From assembly GCA_050012495.1 (NCBI GenBank), contig JBEKHB010000015.1:62001-126000 (forward strand): a DNA stretch of 64,000 bases, given 5' to 3'. The position numbers and the translations under genes are program-made. Positions 25,344-35,772 of this stretch are shown here, in pieces. The notes under the pieces are model-generated. The model saw only the letters and a list, made by a program, of their open reading frames with translations. It made no database searches and was not told where the DNA came from. This DNA comes from BOG-1155 sp050012495 (GTDB taxonomy: Bacteria > Desulfobacterota > Syntrophorhabdia > Syntrophorhabdales > WCHB1-27). Positions within the stretch are counted from its first letter, which is position 1; the number at the start of each line of letters is the position of its first letter.

Positions 25344-27695
25344 GTGAAAGAGTACGGTGCGGAAAACATAAAAATTCTCGACGGGCTACGCGCGGTGCGC
25401 AAAGTACCGTCCATGTATATCGGCAATACCGGGGCAGAGGGCTTGCATCACCTCGTGTATGAGCTTGTCGATAATAGTGTCGACGAAGCGCTTGAGGGGT
25501 ATTGCGACAGAATTTCCGTCACCATTCACACGGATAATAGCGTTACCGTCGAGGATAACGGCCGGGGCATCCCGGTTGATCTCCACAGCGATAACCTCTC
25601 CGCCCTGGAGATTGTGCTCACGAAGCTGCACGCGGGCGGAAAGTTCGATAAAGAGAGCTACAAATTTTCGGCAGGTCTCCACGGCGTCGGTTTGTCTGTC
25701 GTGAATGCACTCTCCGAACATCTTGAGGTAGAGGTGCGCAGGGGGGGCAAGGTTTATTTTCAGCGCTACGAGCGCGGAGAGAAAATAACGGATATCAAGA
25801 TAATCGGCGACACCGCAAGGTCGGGTACAAAGGTACGTTTTCTCCCGGACGCGGAACTGTTCGATTCGATAGAATTTAGCTATGAGATGCTCAGTCAGAG
25901 GATGCGGGAGATATCTTTTCTCAATAACGGCATCTACATCGTTCTCGGCGACGACCGCAAGGCGAGAAAGCAGGAGTTCAAACATACGGGCGGCGCAAGG
26001 GCTTTTGTCTCTTATTTGAACTATAATAAAAATATACTCATCCCCGAACCCATATATGTGACGGGAACGAAGCCCGGCCTCGATTTTTTTGAAGCCGCCA
26101 TCCAATATAACGATGGCTATAATGAGCACATATACAGCTTTGTGAATAACGTAAATACCCATGAAGGCGGGTCGCATGTTGCCGGTTTTCGATCGGCCCT
26201 CACCAGGTGTATCAATACGTTTGCCGAGCATAAGAAACTGATCAAGGAGAACCTTTCGGGGGATGACGTAAAGGAAGGTCTTGTGGCCGTGATTAATATG
26301 CGGATACAGAACCCTCAGTTCGAGGGACAGACAAAATCGAAGCTCGGTAATAGTGAGATAAAAGGCCTTATTGAAGTCCTCATGAACCAGAAGCTTGTCG
26401 ACTATTTTGAGCTCAACGAACATGCGGCGAAGGCAATTGTCAATAAGGCAATTGACACGAAAAGGGCACGGGAGGCGGCGAAAAAAGCAAGGGAGTTGAT
26501 AAGGAGCAAGAGCGCCGCGGAGACAGGCATACTGCCCGGAAAACTCGCCGACTGTCAGGAGACAAGCCCTGATTTCAGGGAGCTTTACATTGTCGAGGGT
26601 GATTCTGCGGGCGGCTCCGCCAAACAGGGACGCGACAGAAAGACGCAGGCTATCCTGCCCCTGAAGGGTAAGATCCTTAATGTGGAAAAGGCAAGAGAGG
26701 AAAAGGTGCTGTCCAATCAGGAGATCAGGGCCATTTATCTCGCCCTTGGCATCAACGGTAATGGAATGGACAACCTGCGTTATAAAAAAGTGATGATTAT
26801 GACCGATGCGGACGTGGACGGCTCCCATATCCGGACCCTTCTCCTGACGTTCTTTTATAGAAAAATGCCGGAGCTCATTGAAAAAGGATATCTCTATATC
26901 GCACAGCCTCCACTTTATAAGGTTACTATAGGCAGCAAGGAACTTTACATAAAGAACGATGAAGAATTTGAGCAATTCATCGCGCAAAGAAGCACGGAAA
27001 AAATAAAATGTTTTATTCGGGACAAGGAAGTAGGGCGCGACCGCCTCAGGGAGGACATAGAGGGCACAAGAAATATCGGGAAATATCTTAATGAGATGGA
27101 GCGGCTCGGGATAAAAAAGGCAGTCGTGTTATCCCTCTTTGGAGCAGATATACATAGAAGAGAAGACTTCGAAAACCGGGACAAGCTCTTCCCCCTCAAA
27201 GAGCGTCTGGCGAAAAAAGGATATGATGCCGACATCCTTCCGGACCATGAGCATAATCTTTATACGTTAACTACCCGGGATAGCGTCAAGAAGGACCGCG
27301 AGCTTGTTATCGATTATGAGTTCTGTAGCCGGGAAGACTACCGGCGATGCTACCATATCTACAAGCGGACGGCCCCATATTATGAGAACGAGATACGGGT
27401 TCTCAACAAGGACGGCACCATCCGCTCCACCAACGAGGAGGAGCTCCTCGCGTTCGTCAACGAGAAAGGGAAGGAAGGCATCACCATACAACGCTACAAG
27501 GGCCTGGGGGAGATGAACCCCGAACAGCTTTGGACGACAACCATGGATCCGGCCCGGAGGACGCTGATACGGGTCTCCATCGAGGATGCCATACAGGCCG
27601 ATCAGATGTTCACGATACTCATGGGGAGCAACATAGAAACGAGGAGAGCGTTTATCGAGGAAAATGCGGTAGATGTCAGAACCCTTGATATATGA
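25344..27695 (+). CDS. gyrB: DNA gyrase subunit B
   Basis: GyrB supplies the ATPase and TOPRIM parts of gyrase. The 783-residue protein has GLHHLVYELVDNSVDEAL and VEDNGRGIPV (GHKL ATPase), QTKSKLGNSE, the TOPRIM motif YIVEGDSAGGSAKQGRDRKTQ and DADVDGSHI, and the C-terminal RYKGLGEMNPEQLW. It carries a long insertion in the TOPRIM region (about 560-720), as in many Gram-negative GyrB. The GTG start is two bases after the dnaN stop; recF, usually found between them, is absent. Confidence 0.97.
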   Translation: MKEYGAENIKILDGLRAVRKVPSMYIGNTGAEGLHHLVYELVDNSVDEALEGYCDRISVTIHTDNSVTVEDNGRGIPVDLHSDNLSALEIVLTKLHAGGKFDKESYKFSAGLHGVGLSVVNALSEHLEVEVRRGGKVYFQRYERGEKITDIKIIGDTARSGTKVRFLPDAELFDSIEFSYEMLSQRMREISFLNNGIYIVLGDDRKARKQEFKHTGGARAFVSYLNYNKNILIPEPIYVTGTKPGLDFFEAAIQYNDGYNEHIYSFVNNVNTHEGGSHVAGFRSALTRCINTFAEHKKLIKENLSGDDVKEGLVAVINMRIQNPQFEGQTKSKLGNSEIKGLIEVLMNQKLVDYFELNEHAAKAIVNKAIDTKRAREAAKKARELIRSKSAAETGILPGKLADCQETSPDFRELYIVEGDSAGGSAKQGRDRKTQAILPLKGKILNVEKAREEKVLSNQEIRAIYLALGINGNGMDNLRYKKVMIMTDADVDGSHIRTLLLTFFYRKMPELIEKGYLYIAQPPLYKVTIGSKELYIKNDEEFEQFIAQRSTEKIKCFIRDKEVGRDRLREDIEGTRNIGKYLNEMERLGIKKAVVLSLFGADIHRREDFENRDKLFPLKERLAKKGYDADILPDHEHNLYTLTTRDSVKKDRELVIDYEFCSREDYRRCYHIYKRTAPYYENEIRVLNKDGTIRSTNEEELLAFVNEKGKEGITIQRYKGLGEMNPEQLWTTTMDPARRTLIRVSIEDAIQADQMFTILMGSNIETRRAFIEENAVDVRTLDI

Positions 27696-28285
27696 TTATT
27701 ATCGGTTTAACCGGCATATTGGGAAGCGGCAAAAGCACCGTCGCTGCCTTGCTCGGGAAGCGGGGCCTGGAAGTAATCGACCTCGACGCACTCGCAAGAG
27801 ATAGTCTCAACCGGAAAGAAACCCAGGATGACATTAAGAGGGCCTTCGGTCCGGAATATGTTATCGACGGCACAGTAGATGTAAAGAGGCTTAAGGGGGT
27901 TGCTTTCACGAAAGAGCACCTGCAAATGCTTGAGGCGATTATTCATCCGCGGATACTACAGGAGATAAGGAGGAGGCTCGATGCGCTCGAAAAAAAGGAC
28001 ATCCCCATGGTTTTCATCGACCACCCCCTTCTTTTTGAAGTGGGATTTTACAGGAGACTTGACAAGATCGTCGTGGTCACTGCGGCCATGGAGACCATCA
28101 GGGAAAGGCTGAAACAAAGGGGTATGGACCCCGACGATATCGAACGGAGGCTCTCCTTTCAACTATCATTAGAGGTAAAGGAAAAAATGGCAGACTATCT
28201 TATCGACAACAATGGAACGGAAAATCAGCTCGAGGAACAGGTTGACGGGCTCCTCGAAAAGATAACGAAGGGGGAGGTATCATAA
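27692..28285 (+). CDS. coaE: Dephospho-CoA kinase
   Basis: The 197-residue protein begins MIIIGLTGILGSGKSTVAALL (P-loop) followed by the CoaE motifs DLDALAR and HPRI. It phosphorylates dephospho-CoA at the 3' hydroxyl, the last step of CoA synthesis. Its ATG overlaps the gyrB stop (ATGA). Confidence 0.93.
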   Translation: MIIIGLTGILGSGKSTVAALLGKRGLEVIDLDALARDSLNRKETQDDIKRAFGPEYVIDGTVDVKRLKGVAFTKEHLQMLEAIIHPRILQEIRRRLDALEKKDIPMVFIDHPLLFEVGFYRRLDKIVVVTAAMETIRERLKQRGMDPDDIERRLSFQLSLEVKEKMADYLIDNNGTENQLEEQVDGLLEKITKGEVS

Positions 28286-28286
28286 G

Positions 28287-29540
28287 ATGTACTTAAACGA
28301 GCTAAAAAGGAAAAAGATAGGGGATCTGACGCATATTGCGAAAGAGTTGACCGTGGAGAATGCAACCGGCCTGAGAAAGCAGGAGCTTATTTTTGCTATT
28401 CTTCAGTCGCTCGTTGAAAAAAATGAGCTCATCCACGGCGAGGGCATACTGGAGATCCTCCCGGAAGGGTTTGGGTTCCTGCGATCGACAGACTCCAATT
28501 ATTTGCCCGGCCCGGACGACATATACGTCTCCCCGTCGCAGATAAAAAGGTTCGGATTAAGAACCGGAGATACAATCGCAGGCCAGATAAGGCCGCCCAA
28601 GGACAACGAGAAGTACTTTGCCCTTCTGAAGATCGAGAAAATTAACTTCGATGACCCCGAGATCGCCAAGGACAAGATCATCTTTGACAACCTGACGCCC
28701 ATATACCCGTGCGAGCGCATACAGCTGGAGACAACCTCGACCAAGCTCTCCACGAGGGTAATGGACCTCTTCACCCCCATAGGCAAGGGCCAGAGGGGGC
28801 TGATCGTGGCGCCGCCGAGGACAGGGAAGACAATGCTCCTCCAGGGTCTTGCGAACAGCATCACGACAAACCACAAAGAAATCTATCTTATCGTGCTCCT
28901 CATCGATGAAAGGCCCGAAGAGGTCACCGACATGGAGAGGTCGGTAAACGGCGACGTGATCAGCTCCACCTTTGACGAGCCGGCAACGAGACACGTGCAG
29001 GTGGCCGAGATTGTCATAGAGAAGGCAAAAAGGCTGGTCGAGCACAAGAAGGACGTGGTAATCCTGCTGGACAGCATCACCAGACTGGCCCGGGCATACA
29101 ACACGGTCGTCCCGAGCAGCGGCAAGATCCTTTCCGGCGGCATCGACGCCTCTGCCATGCAGAAACCGAAGCGCTTCTTCGGCGCCGCCCGAAAGATAGA
29201 AGAAGGCGGAAGCCTCACGATTATCGCCACGGCCCTTATCGATACGGGCAGCAGAATGGACGAGGTCATATTCGAAGAATTCAAAGGAACAGGCAACTCC
29301 GAGATCTATCTCGACCGGAAGTTGACGGAAAAAAGGATGTTCCCCTCCATCGACATCAACAAGTCGGGCACCAGAAAAGAGGAGCTCCTTATCAACAACG
29401 GCGACCTGTCGCGCATATGGCTCCTGCGCAAGGTGCTCCAGCCGATGAATACGGTCGAATCGATGGAGTTTCTCCTGGAAAAGCTCTCCGACACGGATTC
29501 CAATAAAGACTTTCTCAATTCAATGAGCAGAGGAGGATAA
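28287..29540 (+). CDS. rho: Transcription termination factor Rho
   Basis: This hexameric RNA helicase ends transcripts. The 417 residues include an N-terminal helical domain (MYLNELKRKKIGDLTHIAKEL), the RNA-binding cold-shock-like domain (GILEILPEGFGFLRS), Walker A APPRTGKTMLL, Walker B VVILLDSITRLARAYN and the Q-loop/R-loop SGKILSGGID. The last six codons double as a copy of the rpmE ribosome-binding region (see the duplication at 29528). Confidence 0.97.
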   Translation: MYLNELKRKKIGDLTHIAKELTVENATGLRKQELIFAILQSLVEKNELIHGEGILEILPEGFGFLRSTDSNYLPGPDDIYVSPSQIKRFGLRTGDTIAGQIRPPKDNEKYFALLKIEKINFDDPEIAKDKIIFDNLTPIYPCERIQLETTSTKLSTRVMDLFTPIGKGQRGLIVAPPRTGKTMLLQGLANSITTNHKEIYLIVLLIDERPEEVTDMERSVNGDVISSTFDEPATRHVQVAEIVIEKAKRLVEHKKDVVILLDSITRLARAYNTVVPSSGKILSGGIDASAMQKPKRFFGAARKIEEGGSLTIIATALIDTGSRMDEVIFEEFKGTGNSEIYLDRKLTEKRMFPSIDINKSGTRKEELLINNGDLSRIWLLRKVLQPMNTVESMEFLLEKLSDTDSNKDFLNSMSRGG

Positions 29541-29677
29541 CATACAGGTGTTTGCCGGAGCTCTCCTGGAAGGGCTTGATGCGGGCAGTTTGCAGCGGTG
29601 AGCGGGGAGGCTTCGGCGGCTTCGCCGACGGAGGGGGTGCTGAACCCCAATAATGGCTTGACAGAGGAGGATAACAT
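29528..29677. repeat. 16-bp target-like duplication enclosing a palindromic element
   Basis: CAGAGGAGGATAACAT occurs at 29528-29543 (end of rho) and again at 29662-29677 (rpmE ribosome site and first bases of its ATG). The 118 bp between carry a copy of the dispersed palindromic element: GAGCGGGGAGGCT (from 29600), the stem TCGGCGGC-tt-cGCCGAC, GGAGGGGGTGCTGAACCCC and AATAAT (to 29653). Removing one repeat and the insert would restore a rho stop followed directly by the rpmE start. Confidence 0.8.
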
Positions 29678-29890
29678 GAAAGACAAGATCCATCCGGAAA
29701 TGAAGAAGGCCCAGGTGCGCTGCGCCTGCGGAAACACCTTCGAGACCCTCTCGACAAAGGAGAAGATCACGGTGGAAATATGCGCGAAGTGCCATCCCAT
29801 CTTTACGGGACGCGAGAAGCTCCGGGATTCCGCGGGAAGGGTGGAAAAGTTCGAGAGAAAGTACGGCAAGAGGGTGGCAAAGGATAAGGG

Positions 29891-29894
<4 letters not shown>
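29676..29894 (+). CDS. rpmE: Ribosomal protein L31 (zinc-binding type)
   Basis: The 72-residue protein has the L31 layout MKDKIHPEMKKAQVRCACGNTF...EICAKCHPIFTG; the Cys pairs (C16, C18 and C-x-x-C near 37-40) mark the zinc-containing C+ form. ATG 29676 follows GAGGAGG; the open frame that runs further upstream is translation of the inserted repeat. Its stop overlaps the prfA start. Confidence 0.95.
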
Positions 29895-30958
<1,064 letters not shown>

Positions 30959-30964
30959 ACTATC

Positions 30965-31795
30965 GTGCGCATCAGACAACTATATCTTTCCGAAAAAGAC
31001 CTGCCCAGGGTCGACCTCGTCGGCATCATTTCCCATGTGCTTTCCCTTCCCCCGGAGCGGATACTGATGGAGCCTGAAAGGGTGCTCAATGAGTCGGAAC
31101 AGCTGAAAATAAGGCAATCGATCGAGGAGAGGCGGAAAGGGACGCCCCTGGCCTACCTCACTCACATGCGGGAGTTTCTCTCGGAGCCGTTCTACGTGGA
31201 CGGGCGCGTCTTGATACCGAGACCGGAAACAGAGCTGCTCGTGGAAGAGGCAATGAAGATTATCGGGTCGAAGGGACGTCTGCGCGTGCTCGACATGGGG
31301 ACCGGCTCAGGGGTCATAGGCATACTACTCGCGAAAAATGGGGCCGGGGGCGTTGTGTGTGCCGATATCTCGCCCGCCGCCCTCGCGGTGGCCCGCAAGA
31401 ACGCCCGTGCTTTCGGGCTTCAGACCGGGATCGAGTTTATGGCCTCCGACCTGTTCTCCGCGATCAAAAAGGGCCGGACCTTCGATCTTATATGCGCTAA
31501 TCTGCCCTATGTGGCCCTCCATGAGTGGGAGGGGCTTATGGCTGAGGTGAGGGAGTTCGAGCCGGCCCATGCCCTGGTGGGCGGGAATGCGGGAACAGAG
31601 CTCTACGAGAGGTACCTGGAGGAGATTGGCGACTATCTCGCCGAAGAGGGCACTCTCCTGTGCGAGATCGGGGGTGAAGACCAGGCGGCCCTTCTGGGCG
31701 CGGTTTTGAAAAAGGCAGGTTTTGAGATGACGGTACTGCGCGACCTCGCGGGTCGGCAGAGGGTGATAAGGGGCTCATGGAAAAGTTTGTCATAG
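30965..31795 (+). CDS. prmC: Release factor glutamine methyltransferase
   Basis: PrmC uses SAM to methylate the GGQ glutamine of release factors. The 276-residue protein has the N-terminal helical domain with YLTHMREFLSEPFYVD, motif I VLDMGTGSGVIGILLA, and the active-site tetrapeptide as N179-L-P-Y182 where the family usually has NPPY. The start is GTG 30965. It partners with prfA directly upstream and overlaps murA by 19 bp. Confidence 0.93.
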   Translation: MRIRQLYLSEKDLPRVDLVGIISHVLSLPPERILMEPERVLNESEQLKIRQSIEERRKGTPLAYLTHMREFLSEPFYVDGRVLIPRPETELLVEEAMKIIGSKGRLRVLDMGTGSGVIGILLAKNGAGGVVCADISPAALAVARKNARAFGLQTGIEFMASDLFSAIKKGRTFDLICANLPYVALHEWEGLMAEVREFEPAHALVGGNAGTELYERYLEEIGDYLAEEGTLLCEIGGEDQAALLGAVLKKAGFEMTVLRDLAGRQRVIRGSWKSLS

Positions 31796-33051
31796 AGGGT
31801 GGTGAGCGGCTTCAGGGCACGGTCAGGGTAGGCGGCGCAAAAAACGCGGTGCTCCCCGTGCTTGCGGCGACCCTGCTCCAGGAGGGTCTTTACCGGATCA
31901 CCAATGTCCCCCGGCTCCGGGACGTGGATTCCATGATAAAGCTGCTTTCTTTCATAGGCGCCAAGAGTGCGCGCCTTGACGAGCATACGGTGATCGTAGA
32001 CACGGAGAACGCCGGCAACTACACTGCCCCCTATGAAATAGTGAAGGAGATGCGGGCCTCCGTCCTCGTCCTGGGGCCGCTCGTGGGGAGGCTCAAACGG
32101 GCGGTCGTTTCCTATCCGGGGGGATGCGCAATCGGAGAGCGGCCGATAAACCTTCATCTTAAAGGGCTTTCCCGGTTAGGGTGCGAGGTACGGATACATG
32201 AAGGATACGTCGACGTGAGCGCAAAAAAGCTCCGCGGGGCACGAGTGGTTTTTGACGCCCCCACGGTAGGGGGGACGGAAAATATCCTTATGGCAGCGGT
32301 ACTCGCTGAAGGCGAGACGATACTACAGAACGCCGCGCGGGAGCCCGAGGTAGTCGATCTTGCGGTCATGCTGACGCAGATGGGCGCCAGGATCGACGGT
32401 ATCGGCACCGAGCTGATCAGGATAAAGGGTGTCAAGGAGCTCACCCCCTGTGACTATGCGGTGATTCCCGACAGGATCGAAGCGGGCACCTTCCTCGTCG
32501 GCTGCGGCCTGACGAGGGGCAGTATAGTCCTTGAAGGCGCCAGGGCCGAGCACGTGAAGGCCGTGAGTGAAAAGCTGAAGGAAGCAGGTATGGAGATAGA
32601 GGAGAAGGACGGCTCGATCTGGGCGTCGATGACCCGGAAGAGACCCGCGGCTTTCGACGTGAAAACGCTGCCGTACCCCGGCTTCCCTACCGACATGCAG
32701 GCGCAGGTGATGGCGCTCACGAGCATATCCGGGGGTGTGAGCGTGATCACCGAGACGATCTTCGAGAACAGGATGATGCATGCCGCGGAGTTGAGGAGGA
32801 TGGGGGCGGACGTGCACCTCATCGGAAATACGGCGATCGTGAAGGGGGTCAAGGCGCTCCAGGGCGCAAAGGTAATGGCCACCGACCTGCGCGCGAGCGC
32901 GTCTCTCATCCTGGCGGGCCTTTGCGCCCACGGCACTACGGAGGTTTCCCGGATCTACCATATCGACAGGGGGTACGAAGCGATCGAGAAGAAGCTGAAG
33001 AGCCTTGGGGCGCGGATCGAGAGGAGAAAGGATGAAAATATGGCACCTTGA
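31777..33051 (+). CDS. murA: UDP-N-acetylglucosamine 1-carboxyvinyltransferase
   Basis: MurA transfers enolpyruvate from PEP to UDP-GlcNAc, the first committed step of peptidoglycan synthesis. The 424-residue protein begins with GGERLQGTVRVGGAKNAVLP and has RASVLVLGPLVGR and the active-site loop PGGCAIGERPINLHL with the fosfomycin-target Cys (C117). It sits between prmC and hisD, overlapping both. Confidence 0.96.
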   Translation: MEKFVIEGGERLQGTVRVGGAKNAVLPVLAATLLQEGLYRITNVPRLRDVDSMIKLLSFIGAKSARLDEHTVIVDTENAGNYTAPYEIVKEMRASVLVLGPLVGRLKRAVVSYPGGCAIGERPINLHLKGLSRLGCEVRIHEGYVDVSAKKLRGARVVFDAPTVGGTENILMAAVLAEGETILQNAAREPEVVDLAVMLTQMGARIDGIGTELIRIKGVKELTPCDYAVIPDRIEAGTFLVGCGLTRGSIVLEGARAEHVKAVSEKLKEAGMEIEEKDGSIWASMTRKRPAAFDVKTLPYPGFPTDMQAQVMALTSISGGVSVITETIFENRMMHAAELRRMGADVHLIGNTAIVKGVKALQGAKVMATDLRASASLILAGLCAHGTTEVSRIYHIDRGYEAIEKKLKSLGARIERRKDENMAP

Positions 33052-34309
33052 GAAAGAGTACGACAGCTTCATCGCCGCCATCACCTCTGCAAGGGAAGAA
33101 CGGAAGGCCGGTGTGAGAGATAAGGTGCAGGCTATCAGGGCGGAGGTGCTCGAGAAGGGCGAGGCGGCGCTTATGGCCTACGCCAGGCAATTCGACGGAT
33201 GGACGCAAGACTACCCGCTGAAAGTGAGCCGGGATGAGCTCGAACGGGCCGCCGCGACGCTTGGAAAAAAAGACGAGGCCATACTCAAGGGGATGATAGA
33301 AAATGTGACCCTCTTTCACCGGAGCCAGAAGCAGCGTCAGCGGACCTACAGGAGACAGGGCCTGAAAGTGGTCGAGCGGTCCGTGCCCGTGGAGAGGGCC
33401 CTTGTTTACGTGCCCGGCGGAAAAGCGTCCTACCCATCAAGCCTTGTGATGGGGGCGGTGCCGGCCCGCATCGCGGGCGTCAAGGAAATCTACGCAACCA
33501 CGCCTGCCCACGGAGGAGCGCTCAACCCCCATGTCGCCGCCGCCGCCCTGCTCCTCAATATTACGGGTGTCTACAGGATAGGCGGGGCGCAGGCAATCTA
33601 TGCCTTCGCTTACGGAGCCGCCGGCGCACCGCGGGTGGATATGATCGTGGGTCCGGGCAATGCCTATGTGGAGGAAGCGAAGAGGGACGTGTACGGCCGG
33701 GTCGGCATCGACATGCTTGCCGGGCCAAGCGAGCTTGTCGTCCTCGTGACGGAGCCGTTCCCACCCGCCATACTCGCGTGGGACCTTTTTTCCCAGGCGG
33801 AGCACGATGAGATGGCGACGGTCGGACTCTTTTCTCCTTCAAAGGAGGAGCTGTACGGTGTGCTGCAGGCTATCGAGCGCCTTATCTCCTCCAACAAAAG
33901 GCGCGATATCGTTGAGCGGGCGCTCAGCACAAACGGCTTCCTGGTTCATTACACGGAAGTGGAAGCTGCCCTGGCTGCGATCGACGCAATCGCCCCCGAG
34001 CACCTGGAGGTTATCGGGGATGAGACGGTTGCGGAAAAAATACGATATTCCGGCATCACCTACGTGGGGCCTCACACGTGTGTCTCCATGGGCGACTACT
34101 ATATAGGCACCAACCACGTGCTGCCGACCGGCGGCGCGGGGAGGTTCTCCTCCGGTCTCTCGGTAGACCGGTTTACAAAGAGGCAGGTTTTGGTTAAAAT
34201 AGAAGGGTCATTTTTCAGGAAGTACGGGGAAGACGCCGCTCGCTTAGCGGACACAGAGGGTTTTTACGCCCATGGCGAGGCGATAAGGGCGAGAAAGGAG
34301 CTGCCTTAA
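33032..34309 (+). CDS. hisD: Histidinol dehydrogenase
   Basis: HisD oxidises histidinol to histidine in two NAD steps, with zinc. The 425-residue protein has PGGKASYPSSLVMGAVPA, the segment VDMIVGPGNAYVEEAKRDVYG, GPSELVVL, and the C-terminal EHLEVIGD and LPTGGAGRFSSGLSV. ATG 33032 follows GAGGAGAAAGG and lies inside the end of murA. It opens the his run hisD-G-B-H-x-A-F-I. Confidence 0.96.
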   Translation: MKIWHLEKEYDSFIAAITSAREERKAGVRDKVQAIRAEVLEKGEAALMAYARQFDGWTQDYPLKVSRDELERAAATLGKKDEAILKGMIENVTLFHRSQKQRQRTYRRQGLKVVERSVPVERALVYVPGGKASYPSSLVMGAVPARIAGVKEIYATTPAHGGALNPHVAAAALLLNITGVYRIGGAQAIYAFAYGAAGAPRVDMIVGPGNAYVEEAKRDVYGRVGIDMLAGPSELVVLVTEPFPPAILAWDLFSQAEHDEMATVGLFSPSKEELYGVLQAIERLISSNKRRDIVERALSTNGFLVHYTEVEAALAAIDAIAPEHLEVIGDETVAEKIRYSGITYVGPHTCVSMGDYYIGTNHVLPTGGAGRFSSGLSVDRFTKRQVLVKIEGSFFRKYGEDAARLADTEGFYAHGEAIRARKELP

Positions 34310-35179
34310 GTGTTGCTGAGGATAGGGATACCAAAAGGGAGCCTCTTCGAGAGCACCCGCAGGCTTTTCAAAAATGCGGGTTATACCATAACGCTTGCGG
34401 AGCGGTCCTACGTTCCGGCCATAGATGACCCTGAGATCGAGGGGCTCGTGATCCGGGCGCAGGAGATGGGGCGGTACGTGGAGAACAACATACTCGACAT
34501 GGGGATAACCGGCCTCGACTGGGTGCTGGAGCAGAACTCCAAAGTGGTGGAGGTCAGCCGCCTGCGCTACGGCAAGGTGGGATTCAGGGGCGTCAAATGG
34601 GTAGTGGCAGTGCCGGTCGACTCAAAGATCAAAGATCTGCAGGGGCTTAAGGGAAAGAAAATTGCGACCGAGCTGGTGGGCTTCACCACACGCTATCTGA
34701 AGGCGCATAAGATAGATGCAGTGGTGGAGTATTCGTGGGGGGCAACAGAGGCCAAGCCGCCCCTGCTCGCGGACGCCATAGTAGAGGTGACGGAAACGGG
34801 CGCGTCTCTCGCGGCCAACAACCTGCGCATCATCGACACCATTCTTGAATCGGAAACCGTGGTGATTGCGAACAAGAGCGCGTTCAAAGACAAGTGGAAG
34901 AAGACGAAAATCGAGAATATCGTGATGCTCCTCAAAGCGGCCCTCCTTGCCGACGAAAAGGTGGGGCTCAAAATGAACGTGCCGAGGGAGCAGCTCGATA
35001 TTGTCATAGGCACCCTCCCTTCCCTGCACACGCCGACGATCTCAAACCTTTCAGATAGCGCATGGGTTGCCATAGAGGTGATTATCGACGAGCAGGTGGT
35101 CCGGGACATCATCCCGTCGCTCCGAAGGGCGGGCGCGCAAGGCATCGTGGAATATCCGTTGAATAAGGTGATACTCTAG
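34310..35179 (+). CDS. hisG: ATP phosphoribosyltransferase (long, HisZ-independent form)
   Basis: HisG condenses ATP with PRPP at the entry to histidine synthesis. At 289 residues it is the long form: catalytic domains with RIGIPKGSL, ENNILDMGITGLDWV and the PRPP loop region VEVTETGASLAANNL, then a C-terminal ACT-like regulatory domain of about 75 residues (GLKMNVPREQLDIVIGTLPSL) that binds histidine. The start GTG comes right after the hisD stop, with AAAGGAG upstream. Confidence 0.95.
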   Translation: MLLRIGIPKGSLFESTRRLFKNAGYTITLAERSYVPAIDDPEIEGLVIRAQEMGRYVENNILDMGITGLDWVLEQNSKVVEVSRLRYGKVGFRGVKWVVAVPVDSKIKDLQGLKGKKIATELVGFTTRYLKAHKIDAVVEYSWGATEAKPPLLADAIVEVTETGASLAANNLRIIDTILESETVVIANKSAFKDKWKKTKIENIVMLLKAALLADEKVGLKMNVPREQLDIVIGTLPSLHTPTISNLSDSAWVAIEVIIDEQVVRDIIPSLRRAGAQGIVEYPLNKVIL

Positions 35180-35187
35180 GGGGATTC

Positions 35188-35772
35188 ATGGAGAGGGAAT
35201 CCGATGTAAAGAGGAAGACCCGGGAGACCCAAATACGGGTCGGCTGGAAGCTGGACGGGGAGGGCGCCTACCGCATCTCGACGGGTATTCCCTTCTTCAA
35301 CCATATGCTAGAGCTTTTCAGCCGCCACGGCTTCTTCGATCTTACGGTGGAAGCGGAGGGCGATATCGAGATCGACTATCACCACACCATCGAAGATACG
35401 GGCATTACACTGGGGAAGGCGCTGCGAGAGGCCCTTCCCGCATTTGCCGGCATAAGGCGGTTCGGCCATGCAGTCCTCCCCATGGATGAGGCCCTCTGCA
35501 TGGTGGCTATCGACCTCTCCGGCAGGCCGGGCCTCGTGTGGAACGGTGATATCAACGGGAAGGTGGGCGCCTTCGACGGCGAGGTGATAAAGGAGTTCTT
35601 CCGGGGCTTTGTGAACGAGGCGCGGATCACCCTCCACGTGAACCTGCTCTATGGCGAGAACCTGCACCACAGGATCGAGGCGATATTCAAAGCCTCGGGA
35701 AGGGCGCTCCGGGAGGCCGTGACGAGGGATGAAAGGGTGAAAGGTCCCCTCTCCACGAAAGGGTGCTTGTGA
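35188..35772 (+). CDS. hisB: Imidazoleglycerol-phosphate dehydratase
   Basis: The 194-residue protein is the single-function dehydratase. GIPFFNHMLELFSRHGFFDL and DYHHTIEDTGITLGKALREAL carry the manganese-binding His and Glu residues of the first half; the second half repeats them as HVNLLYGENLHHRIEAIFKA. It converts IGP to imidazole acetol phosphate. Its stop overlaps the hisH ATG. Confidence 0.96.
   Translation: MERESDVKRKTRETQIRVGWKLDGEGAYRISTGIPFFNHMLELFSRHGFFDLTVEAEGDIEIDYHHTIEDTGITLGKALREALPAFAGIRRFGHAVLPMDEALCMVAIDLSGRPGLVWNGDINGKVGAFDGEVIKEFFRGFVNEARITLHVNLLYGENLHHRIEAIFKASGRALREAVTRDERVKGPLSTKGCL

Noticed and set aside
29598..29675. Longer N-terminus for ribosomal protein L31
   Set aside because: The extra 26 codons are translation of the inserted palindromic element; the real start has the ribosome site and family length.
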